DNA from: Suillus spraguei
Taxonomy: Eukaryota; Basidiomycota; Agaricomycetes; Boletales; Suillaceae
Direction: 5' to 3'
DNA: 64,000 nt
Assembly: GCA_016800925.1 (NCBI GenBank)
Contig: JABCPU010000197.1
Span: forward strand, 1 to 64,000
Position numbers and translations under genes: made by a program
The notes under the pieces: model-generated
The model's database searches: none
What the model was told of the DNA's origin: nothing
The model's input: only the letters and a program-made list of their open reading frames with translations
Shown here: one piece after another, positions 1-11,001 of the stretch
Numbering within the stretch: position 1 is the first letter of the stretch
How the letters are laid out: every line of letters starts with the position of its first letter

Positions 1-26
1 GGTCAGTTTCTAAAGTTCCTAGGGGA

Positions 27-989
27 TGTAACAAACATATTGGCGCTGGGCTTGAAACCCCATATTTTGACACTCATCTCATGTCTACAGGAGTCACCAC
101 TTGTCCATGGCCATCTTACCCCTTTAGCAGTACCGGCGGCATCCCATGCTTACTGCACACCATACCGACTGCCGCACCTCGTTCCACGAACTGATGTCCT
201 TCCATGTCCTTGCCGCGTCCGCATAGCTCCATTTGGTGCATAGTTTGTTTCCTGTTCGTTATCACTGATTCCATGGCAAGCATTATTACATTTGCCTTGT
301 GCCGCAGCGCCTTGTGCTATGTATACTTACAGCGGTTACTACACTCCAGCGCTACTGATCTCGCCTAGAGTATTCCGAGTACATACAAATTAGGATATAA
401 GCACCGCATACCCCACACGATAAAGTACCTGATTTTACACCATTGCACATACTATAGGTCAGGATTATTGTCTAGCTCTGGATCAACCCAGTAGTGGACA
501 TAGTCTTTAAAGTTCCCTTATCGCTCGTTAATACATCACGCTCGTTCTCCGTTACCGCCAGCATACCGCTGGACTTTTGATTGTTACTTTTGACTGAACT
601 TCTCATGCTCTGCTACTTTACCGCTGAAAGTATGCGGACTTCTTTACTGTTTCCTCGCACCGCTCGCAGCCTTACTGCTACCGCTGAGACCACCGCTCGA
701 CATCGCTCACTCGACGCAACTGTTACTGACTTTATCTCGACGACGGTAGCACTGCTACGCACGATGCTAGTTCCGGCAGTATCGTCGCTGACCGCGGCAA
801 CTTACCGCTGACCTCGACGCTTGTTTCACAAATAAGTTAGACTCAAACTTGACCATACTAAATAGGCATCCCCCTCAAGGGTCGAACACTCTTGTTCTTA
901 CAAGTGAAGCAGACTAGACGGAGCGCAAGACTAACATACTAGTTTAGGCAGTGGTTTATCTCCAGCTCAAGCTAGGTTGTATCTTTACA
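27..989 (+). mobile_element. LTR of gypsy family A (5' LTR of the decayed element)
   Basis: The segment starts TGTAACAAAC and ends TATCTTTACA, giving the TG..CA ends and short inverted repeat typical of LTRs. Related copies lie at 4992, 36535 (plus) and 19874, 22370, 24952 (minus). A likely TATA box (ATATAAGCACC) is near 394-404. It is rich in ACCGCT-like motifs. The gag ORF begins 55 bp downstream, so this is read as the 5' LTR of the element that follows. No matching 3' LTR was found downstream. Confidence 0.85.
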
Positions 990-1044
990 CCAGCGAGCAC
1001 CTTATTAAGGCAGCGCTGAGATACGCGCTATTGATGACTCTGAG

Positions 1045-2403
1045 ATGTGGGAGATACTCGACGAAGCCAGTCTGCCGGATTGGGCTAAGTTTACCGCAGC
1101 AGTAAAACTTTTGTATCCTAGATATGAAGGCGACTGCTGCATCACCCATACTGACCTCGAGAACCTTTGTGCAGAACAAGCTCATATGCCGATGACCTCG
1201 CAAGAGGATCTCAGGCCATACTATAGGAAGTTCCTCAAGATCTCTCAGCACTTGTTCGTGAAGAAGAAGCTCGCTGAACTTGAGCAGGACCGTCTGTTCC
1301 TCGACGGATTCCACACTACTGCGGATCCTTATGACATCAAAAAGGTATATGAAGCTGCAATCTTTCTTTTGCCAAGTACCTCCACTGCCATAACGGCGCC
1401 GGCTTCCTGGCCAGTGTATGCTAAATCTTCCACCACTCAACAGGTATTGCCACAACTGCAGATGCAACCAGCCAATCCTGGCGTTGTGATCAAGCAAGAG
1501 TACGTGCAGTACGCACCCATCACGTGCCACTTCTGCAGCGATCCGCACAAGATGCTGGATTGCACAATCAAGGAAGTGTACATACATGACGGTAAGATTA
1601 TTAATAGGAATGGATGCATAGTTCTGCCTAACGGCAATGTGGTCCCTTGTCTTGGTCCCAATTTCCAACGAAGCCTTGACCGCTTGGCGAGCAAAAGCCC
1701 CACTACGGGAGCTAATGCTATGGTATTGGGAAACCTGTACTGCCAGGTCGAGCATGGGCATGACGCCATGCTTGACATCGATCCCTCTGCATTCTTGCAC
1801 ACTAATGCCATTCACAGGACAGACACTGAAGTAGAGCGCACTAATGACTTACGTCTGGCACAGGAACTGTATGACGCTAATAATGCTGACGCCTATGCTG
1901 CTAGGAAATCGGACAAGGGAAAGACCGTGCGGTTTGATGGCATCGAGATGCTGCCAAGACCTAAAGCAGGACCGTCCTCTAAAGCTGCTGACGCGGTCGA
2001 GGAGGTGGTTTTACCCCAAGTCAAAGCAAGTGTGGCACCCAACCCCGGTACTAAGATCCTTAACCCGGCAGCACCTACCACCAAGAGCACACCACACTCA
2101 GTACCAGCACCTGCAACTTCTTTTTCGTCTACTGATACCGCCAAGAGTACAGTGCCTCCAGCACCTGTGACTTCTTCTTCATCTAACAATGCCGCCAACC
2201 AACCTGCGCCTCAATACAGGTACCAGCATCCGCTAGAAGACAAGGATGCTGATAGACAAGTCGTCGACCAGATTCTGGGCAAGAACCTCAAGGAAGCCAC
2301 TACCAACAAGCGAGTTAGCGTTAACGCCACGCTAGTCAATGAGTTAGGTATCATGCCTAGCGCTAGGGAACAGATGAAGTATTGGGAGCGTTACCGCTCA
2401 TGA
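1045..2403 (+). CDS. Gag-like protein of Ty3/gypsy element
   Basis: An uninterrupted 452-codon ORF directly after the LTR. It would encode the structural (capsid) protein of the retrotransposon. A degenerate zinc knuckle of form C-x2-C-x3-H-x4-C (CHFCSDPHKMLDC) lies near residue 159; the usual spacing is C-x2-C-x4-H-x4-C. The rest is an alpha-rich N-terminal half and a Pro/Ser/Thr-rich tail with several TPHSVPAP-type segments. It ends just before the protease remnant, as in gypsy gag-pol order. The ORF is open, but the pol part behind it is dead, so it is at most a relic able to make Gag. The opposite-strand ORF of 276 codons here is a shadow. Confidence 0.75.
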   Translation: MWEILDEASLPDWAKFTAAVKLLYPRYEGDCCITHTDLENLCAEQAHMPMTSQEDLRPYYRKFLKISQHLFVKKKLAELEQDRLFLDGFHTTADPYDIKKVYEAAIFLLPSTSTAITAPASWPVYAKSSTTQQVLPQLQMQPANPGVVIKQEYVQYAPITCHFCSDPHKMLDCTIKEVYIHDGKIINRNGCIVLPNGNVVPCLGPNFQRSLDRLASKSPTTGANAMVLGNLYCQVEHGHDAMLDIDPSAFLHTNAIHRTDTEVERTNDLRLAQELYDANNADAYAARKSDKGKTVRFDGIEMLPRPKAGPSSKAADAVEEVVLPQVKASVAPNPGTKILNPAAPTTKSTPHSVPAPATSFSSTDTAKSTVPPAPVTSSSSNNAANQPAPQYRYQHPLEDKDADRQVVDQILGKNLKEATTNKRVSVNATLVNELGIMPSAREQMKYWERYRS

Positions 2404-2439
2404 GGTGCTGACGGACGAGTGGTCGCAGAGCATTTTGCG

Positions 2440-3849
2440 CCACTGCAGGCTATCATGGCCATTACCAAAGGACAGGTCTTGACGTGTATGTTGGACCAGG
2501 GCGCTGAATGTCTTGTCATGCCGGCAAGAGTTTGGCATGTGCTGGGTTCCACACCACTGAGACCGGTGTAGCGAGAAAAGTCATGCTGACCGTCAAAACC
2601 CCGTGTTCGACAAGCGTCTCATTAACGTCTGCGGCGGCAACCGATGAATTTCCTTATAGTGACGAAATAGCCTTTTCGCTCCACTAAGGCGGAACTGTTC
2701 TTCTCCCATGAACCCTTACCGGATCCTTGCGCTGATGCCCTCATGTCCCGTCCTCTTCTGTCTAGAATCCATTGGTGCGTAGTTACCTCGCTTCCGCCGT
2801 TACTAAACCTACAGCAGGATTTACCTTACATCTCAAGGGGCCGCTGCACGCTGTGCGCCTCATAATTAAGTACCCTGTTTATTTTCTTTCTCGCTACCAG
2901 ACTCGCATAGCTATCTCGTACGAGCTCGCATATGTTAAAAAGGACTGAACATACATACCATTACTTTGACTTCCTATTACATCCCTTCACTAGGACTTAG
3001 TATCTGAAACGCTCACTAGTCGCAATCTATTTGCCTTTGAACTCTTCTCCGTTTGAACTTCGCTGATTGATTTAACTGCCGGTGACTTTACCGCTCGAAG
3101 TACCGTGCGACTTTTGACTTCACTACTTGTAACTGGACCGCGGCCAGTGATCTCGCTGGGTCGTTTTCTCTCTCACCTGCATTCCCACTTGTACGGAAGT
3201 TGCCGCTACCACTACCGCACCACCGGTAGTTATAACATTTTCATCTTGCCCAAGTAACTTTGTTCTTGCTCTCGCTAGCTAACCATTGCAGCTATCCTTA
3301 CCGCACGTGTACCACTGACACTGCGCTAGTACCGCCGATATACCACTACCACTGCTATCCTCGGAAGTCAGAATCCTCGTTGCCATATTAGTACTTCATT
3401 GTTTCCTTCGCACTAACTTAGAAGGAATTGCTTCTATTTGCAGTCCTCTTGGGTCGAACATCTCACTCGCGCCTTTAGTAGGATTAACACTGCGCTTATA
3501 CTTAGGCCAGCACTAGTTTCTTCATTTCACCGGACCACAAGATCAACATGGAGTCGGTTAACACGTCTACCAATGAGATGCTGGGAGTCATCGAGAACCT
3601 ACTGCTGGACTTTGCGAAATGCTGTTCCAGGTACAAGTTGTCAAGACTGCTAACTTTGATCTGTTGCTAGGAAGACCGTTCTACACGATGACAGCATGTA
3701 ACACTGAGGACATGCCAAGCGGCAAGGAGGACCTTATGCTGACCGACCCTAATAACGGCAAGGTCATCCGCATACCCACGCAGCCATGGGTAAAGAAATG
3801 TCAGGGTTGCGTTAAGTGCCCAACAACGTCTACCAAGCAGGGATTTTAA
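2440..3849 (+). pseudogene. Gypsy aspartic protease region, split by a solo LTR
   Basis: Reading around 2482-2566 gives LDQGAECLVMP, which matches the retropepsin D-S/T-G-A core with the second residue changed to Gln. The reading resumes after the inserted LTR at 3534 with DHKINMESVN, in frame once the LTR and one copy of its CCGG duplication are removed. A further frame change near 3619 leads to the TANFDLLLGRPF segment, the typical C-terminal part of this protease class. The substituted active-site neighbour, the frameshift and the LTR insertion make it inactive. It is followed by the pol linker and RT. Confidence 0.75.
2567..3529 (+). mobile_element. Solo LTR of gypsy family B
   Basis: Starts TGTAGCGAGA and ends CATTTCA, and is flanked on both sides by CCGG (2563-2566 and 3530-3533), a 4-bp target duplication. 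Removing it with one CCGG rejoins the protease reading frame. The last ~100 bp resemble the end of family A (GGGTCGAAC, CTAGTTT), so A and B are related. An inverted partial copy is at 5934-6683 and a short one at 16770-16895. Confidence 0.82.
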
Positions 3850-4990
3850 AGATTGATGAGCTGCACGTGGCATGGGGAGACTCCCAAACATGTTATTCTT
3901 CTTCTTCTTTTGTTTCTCAAGAACCAGTTACCGCTAAAGTTACCGCTACTGTACCAAGTTCCACTGACCACATACCGGCGCCCACTGCGCAACCACCGCT
4001 CTTACGGAGCACTACCGCTGACGCATCATCATCTCCCTTTAACTGCCCTCAGCTATCCGCTCATTATCATTACCTAACCTCTATGCATTCCTCCATTAAC
4101 GCTGAGTCTACTGAAGCCTTCCACAGCGTTTATACCTACAACGAGACCACGCATTCCTACGTCTACAAACCTGTAGGCAAGAAAGTCAACACCATCCTGA
4201 CTTCCATGCCGCCAGAGTACCACGTACAACGGGAACTACCACCAGACCCTTTGGCTGGTTTACCTGAGTTACCGCCGCACCCACCAGACTTTGTACCTGG
4301 CAAGCAGTTTACCCAAGAGAGAGCTGACGCACTCGATCTGGATTCCATGAAGTGGCTATGGCCAGAGGAGGACAAGCTCGTACGTTGGCTTGTTTGTGAA
4401 CATGAGACTGCCTTCACTTGGGACATGTCAGAATGTGGCCGTCTTGATGAGAAGTACTTTCCACCATACAAGATACCGACGGTACCGCACACACTGTGGG
4501 TGGAGCGCAGTTTCCCAATCCCTCCTGCCATGCTGGAGAAAGTTGTGGGCATTATCAAGGAAAAGATTGCGTCTGGCGTGTACGAGCCATCAACAGTGTC
4601 TTACTGCTCGCGATGGTTCTGCGTCGTCAAGAAAAACGGTACATCACTGTGTATAGTTCACGATCTCCAACTGCTGAACAGGGTAACTATCAAAGACGCT
4701 TCCGTTCCTCCTTTCATTGAACATCTCACTGAATCATTTGCTGGCTATGCTGTGTACGGCATGATGGACTTATTTTCAGGATATGATCAGTGGTCGCTAC
4801 ATGTTGACTCGCACAATATGACCACCTTTGGTACACCGTTGGGGCCTTACCACCTAACCACACTTCCGATGGGCCACGCTAACGGCGTACAGCTCTTTTA
4901 AGGGGATATTTGCTTCGTCCTACAAGATGAGATCCCAATGTATACGTTCCCGTTCATTGATGACATTGCCATGAAGTTGATAAAGACGCA
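3816..4990 (+). pseudogene. Gypsy reverse transcriptase, N-terminal part
   Basis: The open stretch 3816-4901 (361 codons) starts with a linker and then shows gypsy RT blocks: SRWFCVVKKNG, MMDLFSGYDQ (first catalytic Asp) and TTLPMGHANG. A TAA at 4899-4901 replaces the Gln expected before GDICFVLQDEIP. The frame continues to FPFIDDIAMK, the FIDD box carrying the other catalytic Asp pair, and is then cut at 4991 by LTR material. The reaction would be RNA-templated DNA synthesis. The stop codon and the insertion show it is dead. The connection subdomain and most of RNase H are missing between here and 6684. Confidence 0.85.
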
Positions 4991-4991
4991 G

Positions 4992-5933
4992 TGTAATGAA
5001 CATATTGGCGCTGGGCTTAAAACCCCATATTTTGACACTTGTCTCATGTCTACAGGAGTTACCACTGGTCCATGGCCTTCTTACCCCTTTAGCCGTACTG
5101 GCGGCATCCCACGCTTACCGCACACCATACCGACTGCCACACCACGTTCCACGAACCAATGTCCTTCCATGTCCTTGCTGCGTCCGCATAGCTCCATTTG
5201 GTGCGTAGTTTGTTTTCTGTTCATTATCACTGATTCCACGGCAAGCGTTATTACATGTTGCCTTGCGCTATGTATACTTACAGCGGTTACTACACTCCAG
5301 CACTACTGATCTCGCCTAGAGTATTCCAAGTACATACGAATTAGGATATAAGCACCGCATACCCCACACGATAAAGTACCTGATTTTACACCATTGCACA
5401 TACTATAGGTCAGGATTATTGTCTAGCTCTGGATCAACCCAGTAGTGGACATAGTCTTTAAAGTTTCCTTATCGCTCGTTAATACATCACGCTCGTTCTC
5501 TGTTACCGCCAGCATACCGCTGGACTTTTGATTGTTACTTTTGACTGAACTTCTCATGCTCTGCTACTTTACCGCTGAAAGTACCGCGGACTTCCTTACT
5601 GTTTCTTTGCACCGCTCACAACCTTACCGCTACCGCTGAGACCACCGCTCGACATTGCTCGCTAGATGCAACTGTTACTGACTTTATCTCGACGGCAGTA
5701 GCACCGCAACACAAGACACTAGTTCCGGCGGTATCATTGCTGACCGCGGCAACTTACCACTGACTCGGACGCTTGTTTCGCAAATAAGTTAGACTCGAAC
5801 TAGACCATACTAAATAGGCATCCCCCTTTACGGTCGAATGCTCTTGTTCTTACAAGTGAAGCAGACTAGATGGAGCGCAAGACTAACATACTAGTTTAGG
5901 CAGTGGTTTATCTACAGTCCCTTGTGCAGTGTC
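4992..5933 (+). mobile_element. LTR family A copy, 3' end truncated
   Basis: Begins TGTAATGAAC, and tracks the LTR at 27-989 closely until TTTATCTACAG, where the final ~20 bp including TTTACA are missing. It is joined directly to an inverted, truncated family B LTR. It interrupts the RT domain right after the FIDD box. The four bases before it are GCAG. Confidence 0.85.
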
Positions 5934-6683
5934 AGCAGTACACGCGCAGTAAGGATAGCTGCAATGGTTAGCTAGCGAGAGCAAGAACAAGGTCACTTGG
6001 GGAAGACAAAAATGTTATAACTACCGGCGGTGCAGTAGCGGTAGCAGCAACTTCCGTATGAGCGGGAACACAGATGAGAGAGAAAATGACCCAGCGAGAT
6101 CACTGGCTGCAGTCCAGTTACAAGTAGTGAAGTTGAAAGTCGCGTGGTACTTCGAGCGGTAAAGTCACCGGCGGTTAAATCAATCAGCGAAGTTCAAACG
6201 GAGAAAAGTTCAAAGGCAAATAGATTGCGACTAGCGAGCGTTTCAGATACTAAGTCCTAGTGAAGGAATGTAATAGGAAGTAAAAGTAACGGTATGTATG
6301 TTGAGTCCTGTTTAACATATGCAAGCGCATACAAGATAGCTATGCAAGTCTGGTAGCGAGAAAGAAAATAAACAGGGTATTTAATAAAGAGGTGCACAGC
6401 GTGCAGCGGCCCCTTGAGATGTAAGGTAAATCCTGCTGTAGGTTTAGTAACAGTGGAAGTGAGGTAACTACACACCAACAGATTCTAGATGGAATAGGAT
6501 GGGACATGAGGGCATCGGCGTGAGGATCCGCTAAGGGTTCATGGGAGAAGAATGGTTCCACCTTAGTGGAGTGAAAAGGCTATTTCATCGCTATAAGGAA
6601 ATCCTTCGGTTGCCGCTGCAGACCTTAATGAGACACTTGTCGAAAACGGGGTTTTGACGGTCAGCATGACTTTTCTCACTACA
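5934..6683 (-). mobile_element. Inverted family B LTR, truncated at its 3' side
   Basis: This is the reverse complement of most of 2567-3529. It ends TCTCACTACA at 6683 and is followed by CCGG, the same four bases that flank the intact family B solo LTR. Its other end (roughly the last 200 bp of the LTR) is lost at the junction with the preceding family A LTR. After CCGG the gypsy pol reading resumes (PENAGICRFIWEHL). Confidence 0.82.
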
Positions 6684-7056
6684 CCGGAAAACGCTGGCAT
6701 TTGCCGCTTCATCTGGGAACACTTAATTGTGGTTAACCACGTCTTTTGAGAGCCGCTACTCGCAAGCGAAGCTCAGCTATATGGGTTGTTCAGAGCATTA
6801 CGCACTATGCGGGTGTATATCTTCGGCATCATCAACCTTATGGTTGAGGTGGACGCGAAGTATATCAAGGGGATAATCAATAACCCAGATCTCCAGCCTA
6901 ACACTACGATCAATCGCTGGATCGCAGGTATACTTCTGTTTCAATTCAATCTCATACACGTACCCGCAACCAAGCATACCGGTGCTGACGGTCTCTCAAG
7001 GAGACCTGCTGCAGATGAAGATCCAGCTGAGGAGGATGATCACAAGGATTGGTTAG
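6684..7056 (+). pseudogene. Gypsy RT/RNase H remnant with internal deletion
   Basis: Reads ENAGICRFIWEHL (RT palm/thumb edge), then after a stop and a deletion jumps to the end of RNase H: LYGLFRALR, VEVDAKYIKG, INRWIAGILLF and HTGADGLSRRP. These are the usual last RNase H blocks of basidiomycete gypsy elements. The RT thumb, connection and N-terminal RNase H parts are absent. The open ORF used here is 6786-7544, which then runs into the integrase remnant, so a deletion fused RNase H to the distal integrase. Confidence 0.82.
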
Positions 7057-7846
7057 ACCACTCGTACTCCTTCAGTATGAAGATTTTAAACAACAGGGCT
7101 TGCGTAGTCGCAGGTCCTTGCGGCAACATCCTGCGGCACCCTCATTCTTCAGCTGTGCTGCACTTGCTAACTCGACCACCCACATTACTCGCATGTTTGG
7201 GGGACGAGTCCCGCTGGTACCAGACCATTCATATTGTGTTCTGGGCCGAGCATGTTACCATTCATCATGACACTGGGCTATTGCCATATTTTATGGTTCA
7301 CGGCGTCGAGCCAATCTTTCCATTTGATCTCACTGAAAGTACCTTTCTAGTAGACCTACCCGGCCAAGAGATGTTCTCTACCACTGATCTCATCGCTGAC
7401 CGTGTGTGGCAGTTACAGAAGCAACAAGAAGATATCCGCGGCATCAGAGACAAAGTCACCAAGGCTAGACTCAATTTGGTACGGCAATTCGAGTGCCAGT
7501 ACAGCACTACTATCAAAGACTATAACTTGCTCCAGGCATGTTAGTCTTAGTGCGTAATTCCAAGATTGAGTACGAGCTGAGTTGAAAGACAAAGCCATGG
7601 TACCTCGGTCCAATGGTAGTTATGCGTTGTACCAATGGCAGCTCATACTGGCTAGCCGAGCTAGATGGCAGCATATCCAAACTGTGTTACACAGTGTTCC
7701 GCTTGATCCCTTATCACCCGCATACCAATACTAAACTTTCAGTTACTAGCATCACTGGTCTAGACGAAGAAGCATTGGACTCATTGGCAGGAGAAGACGA
7801 CAATGAGCCAGCAGATGAAGACATTGGCTTCAGCGCTGACGCTTAA
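7057..7846 (+). pseudogene. Gypsy integrase, C-terminal remnant
   Basis: From about 7217 the frame reads the distal integrase core, with LPYFMVHGVEP and FPFDLTESTF, then a coiled segment (LQKQQEDIRGI), and after a stop near 7544 the C-terminal beta domain (YLGPMVVMR, YWLAELDGS). The zinc-binding HHCC module and the first two catalytic acids are missing. The element therefore could not integrate. No polypurine tract or 3' LTR was recognised after the stop at 7844-7846. Confidence 0.82.
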
Positions 7847-8519
7847 CCCACCTTACTACCAACACTCGTTATCATACCGCCGCTCTCTAATACCACACAC
7901 TCCCAGAAGAACACAAAAAACACAAAAACAAATACTGCTCAGTACAATAGTCTCAGTTTGACCCCGGGTTTCGTCTGGTGTCTCAGTTTCTCTTATCAAA
8001 GTTTCTGCTCTCTAGATCTCACTTACCTATGCTACACGCTAACAGCGCACAGACTCTTATATCAAAGATAATACCGCAACAGACTGCAAAGAATGGACTA
8101 ATACTACGCACTGATCATTACCATACATATTTCCTTCTACCACGGAGGCAGCGCACCATGCACATTTGACAGAACCAAGGACATCACACACACAGTGGTA
8201 TCATGCAGGAATAGAAGAGGGAAGCACAACGATGAAGACAAGACAAGCGGCAACTCGCAATTTTGGCTGTACTTTCACTCCTGTCTCATCTTATGCGAGC
8301 GCTCATTTACCTTTACTATATCACACAGGCACTCAATGGACTAGTACTGGAATTTGGATACAGACATGGGACATTTGGACAGGACCGCTGACTCACTTTG
8401 CCTTACCGGTGGTACAACCACAGGAGACAGACTCGTATGCACGCGCTACAGTATACAAGTATATGGTACGAAGGAAGAGAGACGCTAAGTACTCAATCAC
8501 TGCGCGCTTTCTTGATGCG
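7847..8519. other. Intergenic, no feature recognised
   Basis: A-rich run of short AACACAAAAA-type tracts near 7905-7935, then sequence with no recognised coding family. A 192-codon plus ORF (8166-8744) reads across and lies antisense to the pseudogene below; its translation shows no recognisable pattern. Confidence 0.5.
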
Positions 8520-9338
8520 GTCCAGATAGCCATGAAGATACTTCATGCTCGCGGCCATCTCTTTCATCAGGCCTTGCATCTGCACATACCGTGCATCCAG
8601 CTTCTGCATCTCAGCGTCAGCCAAGCAGAACAGGTCAGGAATGGCATGCAGCTCATCCAGCTGTCACTGGAATTCTGCTTCATCCTCCACATCAGAGTCC
8701 TCAGCAACTTCCAGCCTTACCACTACCGCTATCACCAGTGGTAGGCGGCGTCTTTGCCGCAGACTTGGCCTTATGCTCTATGAACAAGTTAACAAGGTTA
8801 GAAGTTAGACATGCGCAGAACTTACTACCAAAGTATCTGGATTGGACGCAGCCAGTCTTCAGCTTGCGGCACAGCCAGCAGCTATACCCACATTCGCCGG
8901 AGCAGAGTATCTTCTGACAAGCGCAGTGCTCACATGGCTTCAAGTACACAATGTCGCCAGGTCTCCTACCAATCCTGGGGCGCGGCTTTGGACGCTAGAG
9001 ATAGTGCATAAGTAAAGGCAAGCGAAAGAGAGATAGCAAGAACTTACCAAAGTACCCTCAGTTAACACTGAAGGTGCCACTGTGCCCTCCACATCACCGC
9101 CAGTAGCCTCCTTCATTGGCATGTCTACCACAGCGACTTCCTTCTCCTTGCCCTTCTCGTCAGCAGCGGTGGCTAACTTCTCTTGCTCACGCTTACTCTT
9201 CGCGGCAAGTAAAGCTGCACGAACCTGCTTGGTCCACTGATCATACACCTTACTCGCTTCCACTCCCGCGGAATTCTCTGCTGGTGGCAAGACCAATGCC
9301 AGGCTATATGTCTTCCCATCCAAATGACACTTCGCCAT
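8520..9338 (-). pseudogene. Cysteine-cluster protein gene, decayed, spliced
   Basis: Minus-strand gene starting MAKCHLDG at 9338. Exon 1 runs 9338-9048 (Lys/Glu/Ala-rich). An intron with GTAAGTTCTT..TCTCTAG ends at 8995, and exon 2 from 8994 encodes CEHCACQKILC and CWLCRKLKTGC, a double C-x2-C cluster with basic linkers, as in many fungal zinc-cluster-like proteins. A second intron lies near 8837-8792. The acidic and coiled-coil tail (VEDEAEF, ADAEMQKLDARY) needs a frameshift near 8705 and passes a stop near 8665, so the gene is broken. Function unknown. Proteins of this layout often sit beside retroelements in basidiomycetes, which is recollection rather than something tested here. Confidence 0.55.
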
Positions 9339-9359
9339 CGCGCCCTATACCATAGAAGG

Positions 9360-9910
9360 AGCGAGCTGAGGGTCTGTAGAATATGATGATGAAAGACTGA
9401 GGTCAGGAGGTGCAGGCAAAAAAGGTTATGGGCGGACCTTCTCCTCCTCCTGCTCTAAGGCACCCAGAATCGAATGTTTGGGTATAAGTCGCACAGTTTT
9501 AACCCAGAAAGCAAATGAAGTGGTGCGGAAGCGAGCTGTGGGTCTATATAGTAGGATGACAAAAGATGAAGGTCAGGAGTTGTGGGCAAAAAAAAGTCAT
9601 GGGCAGACCTTCTCCTCCACCTGCTCTAAGGCACTCAGAATAGAACATTTGGGTATAGGTCGCGCAGTGTTGACCCTGGAGGCAAATTAAATGGTGCGAA
9701 AGCGAGCTGTTGGTCTGTATAGTAGGATGACAAATGATAGAGGTCAGGAAGTGTGATAGAAAAAAAGATGTGGGTGGATTACCTCCCCCTCCCCCTCTAA
9801 GCCACCCAAACTAAAGGTTCCGCTTATGGGTCAAGCAGTTTTGACCCGGAAGACAAAAAAGTAAAGCGGGAGCAAGCTGTGGATCTGTAGAGTATGGTGA
9901 CTCCCAGCCT
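9360..9910. repeat. Tandem repeat, about 170-bp unit, just over three copies
   Basis: The motif GCGAGCTG..GGTCTGTA recurs at 9361, 9531, 9702 and (as GCAAGCTG) 9872, a spacing of 170-171 bp. Each unit also has AGGTCAGGA, an A-run, GGGCGGACCTTCTCCTC, and GGTATAGGTCGC followed by TTTTGACCC. The units differ by scattered substitutions, so the array is old. No gene is recognised in it. Confidence 0.8.
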
Positions 9911-10393
9911 CCTTGAACACCAAGAAGGACAGAGATGAGGGCATAACTGGGCAAGTACTGCACCATTGGGCAAAGTTCTTGGTGTGGGAGCATCTTGGGC
10001 TGCAACTTTCACAGCCCAGGATGTGTTGAGTCCTCAAGGGATCATGGCGAGGAGAGACGAGTGGAAGAAGGCGGTCCAGTGGGTGTGAGAACTTAAGAAG
10101 GTGATGGCACCTTTGAGTCAATAATTAATCAACCGTTACTCAGCATTAAGAAACCGTACTTTTTCGCAGGAGGTTAATATTTTCAAGGGCTACAAGATGA
10201 GATAAAGATGTTCTCATAAAATGTGGAAGGAATGGGACGAAACAAATGAAACTCGGCAAAGTGGCTTTATGGACCATTGAGCCGTTGGTATATAGTCACA
10301 AATACAACCATACATACTTATAAAGTCCATCACTCATCTATCACATATCCATTACATCCATTACATCCATTACATCCATCAATTCTGCTTCAA
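9911..10393. other. Intergenic, upstream of small gene
   Basis: No coding family recognised. A short (ATTACATCC)n tract at about 10346-10380 lies just before the ATG of the next gene and may be part of its 5' UTR. Confidence 0.5.
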
Positions 10394-10924
10394 ATGCCTC
10401 CAGTAACTAGAGCACAGGCTGTGAAATCGTTAATAATAAAGAAACATACAGCACAAATGTTACAAGTCCAAAAATTGGTGAGTCTTCCTTTCTCCGACCT
10501 CCTGAACTTTCTTTTAAAAAAATATTTGATGAGAATGATTGCTTGGGGAAGGTTCATGGCGACGGGCCATTCTGTGGTACATGCAGCAGATGGCGTGCTC
10601 TTCCGCCACTTTGCAATGGCAATGCATGCCAACCAGAGGTTGATTATCTGCCTGAGCCTAATGTGGTAAGTGTTGTAAATTGTTTTATAAGTCACGTATT
10701 AATGGACTACAAAGGATATGTGCGAAAACTCCATCGATAATAAGGTTAAGTCCATTGATGGCATCAATAAACGACCTATCACCGGCATCAAAGCGGACAA
10801 TATAAAGCAAGAGATAGAGAGATCTATCAGCAAAGACCTTGGTGCAACTGTAAAGAAAGAGGGACATGCAATAAAGCAAGAGATGGGCAATTGTTTGCTT
10901 AACATTAAAACAGAGTTAGATTAA
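10394..10924 (+). pseudogene. Small spliced gene with a Cys motif, upstream of the LINE
   Basis: Starts MPPVTRAQAVKS at 10394. After a homopolymer frameshift (seven A around 10515) the reading gives FCGTCSRWRALPPLC, a C-x2-C..C..C cluster, and ends PEVDYLPEPNV at a splice donor GTAAGTG near 10666. An acceptor TACAAAG near 10713 leads into a Lys/Glu-rich exon (MCENSIDNKVKSIDG..KTELD) that stops at 10924. The frameshift suggests decay, or one misread base. It ends ~80 bp before the LINE endonuclease ORF, so it may be the ORF1 of that element or an unrelated host gene. No function is known. Confidence 0.45.
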
Positions 10925-11001
10925 ATTCGCATATATATGTCATAGCTGCTTATTCTTTTAGAACATGTTATAATGCCTCTTGTGTTCTTTATATTTCAGC
11001 T

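Noticed and set aside
985..1815. Minus ORF of 276 codons
   Set aside because: It lies entirely antisense to the Gag ORF, has no recognisable domain, and its composition is that of a shadow frame.
8166..8744. Plus ORF of 192 codons
   Set aside because: It overlaps the minus-strand cysteine-cluster pseudogene and its translation shows no domain pattern.
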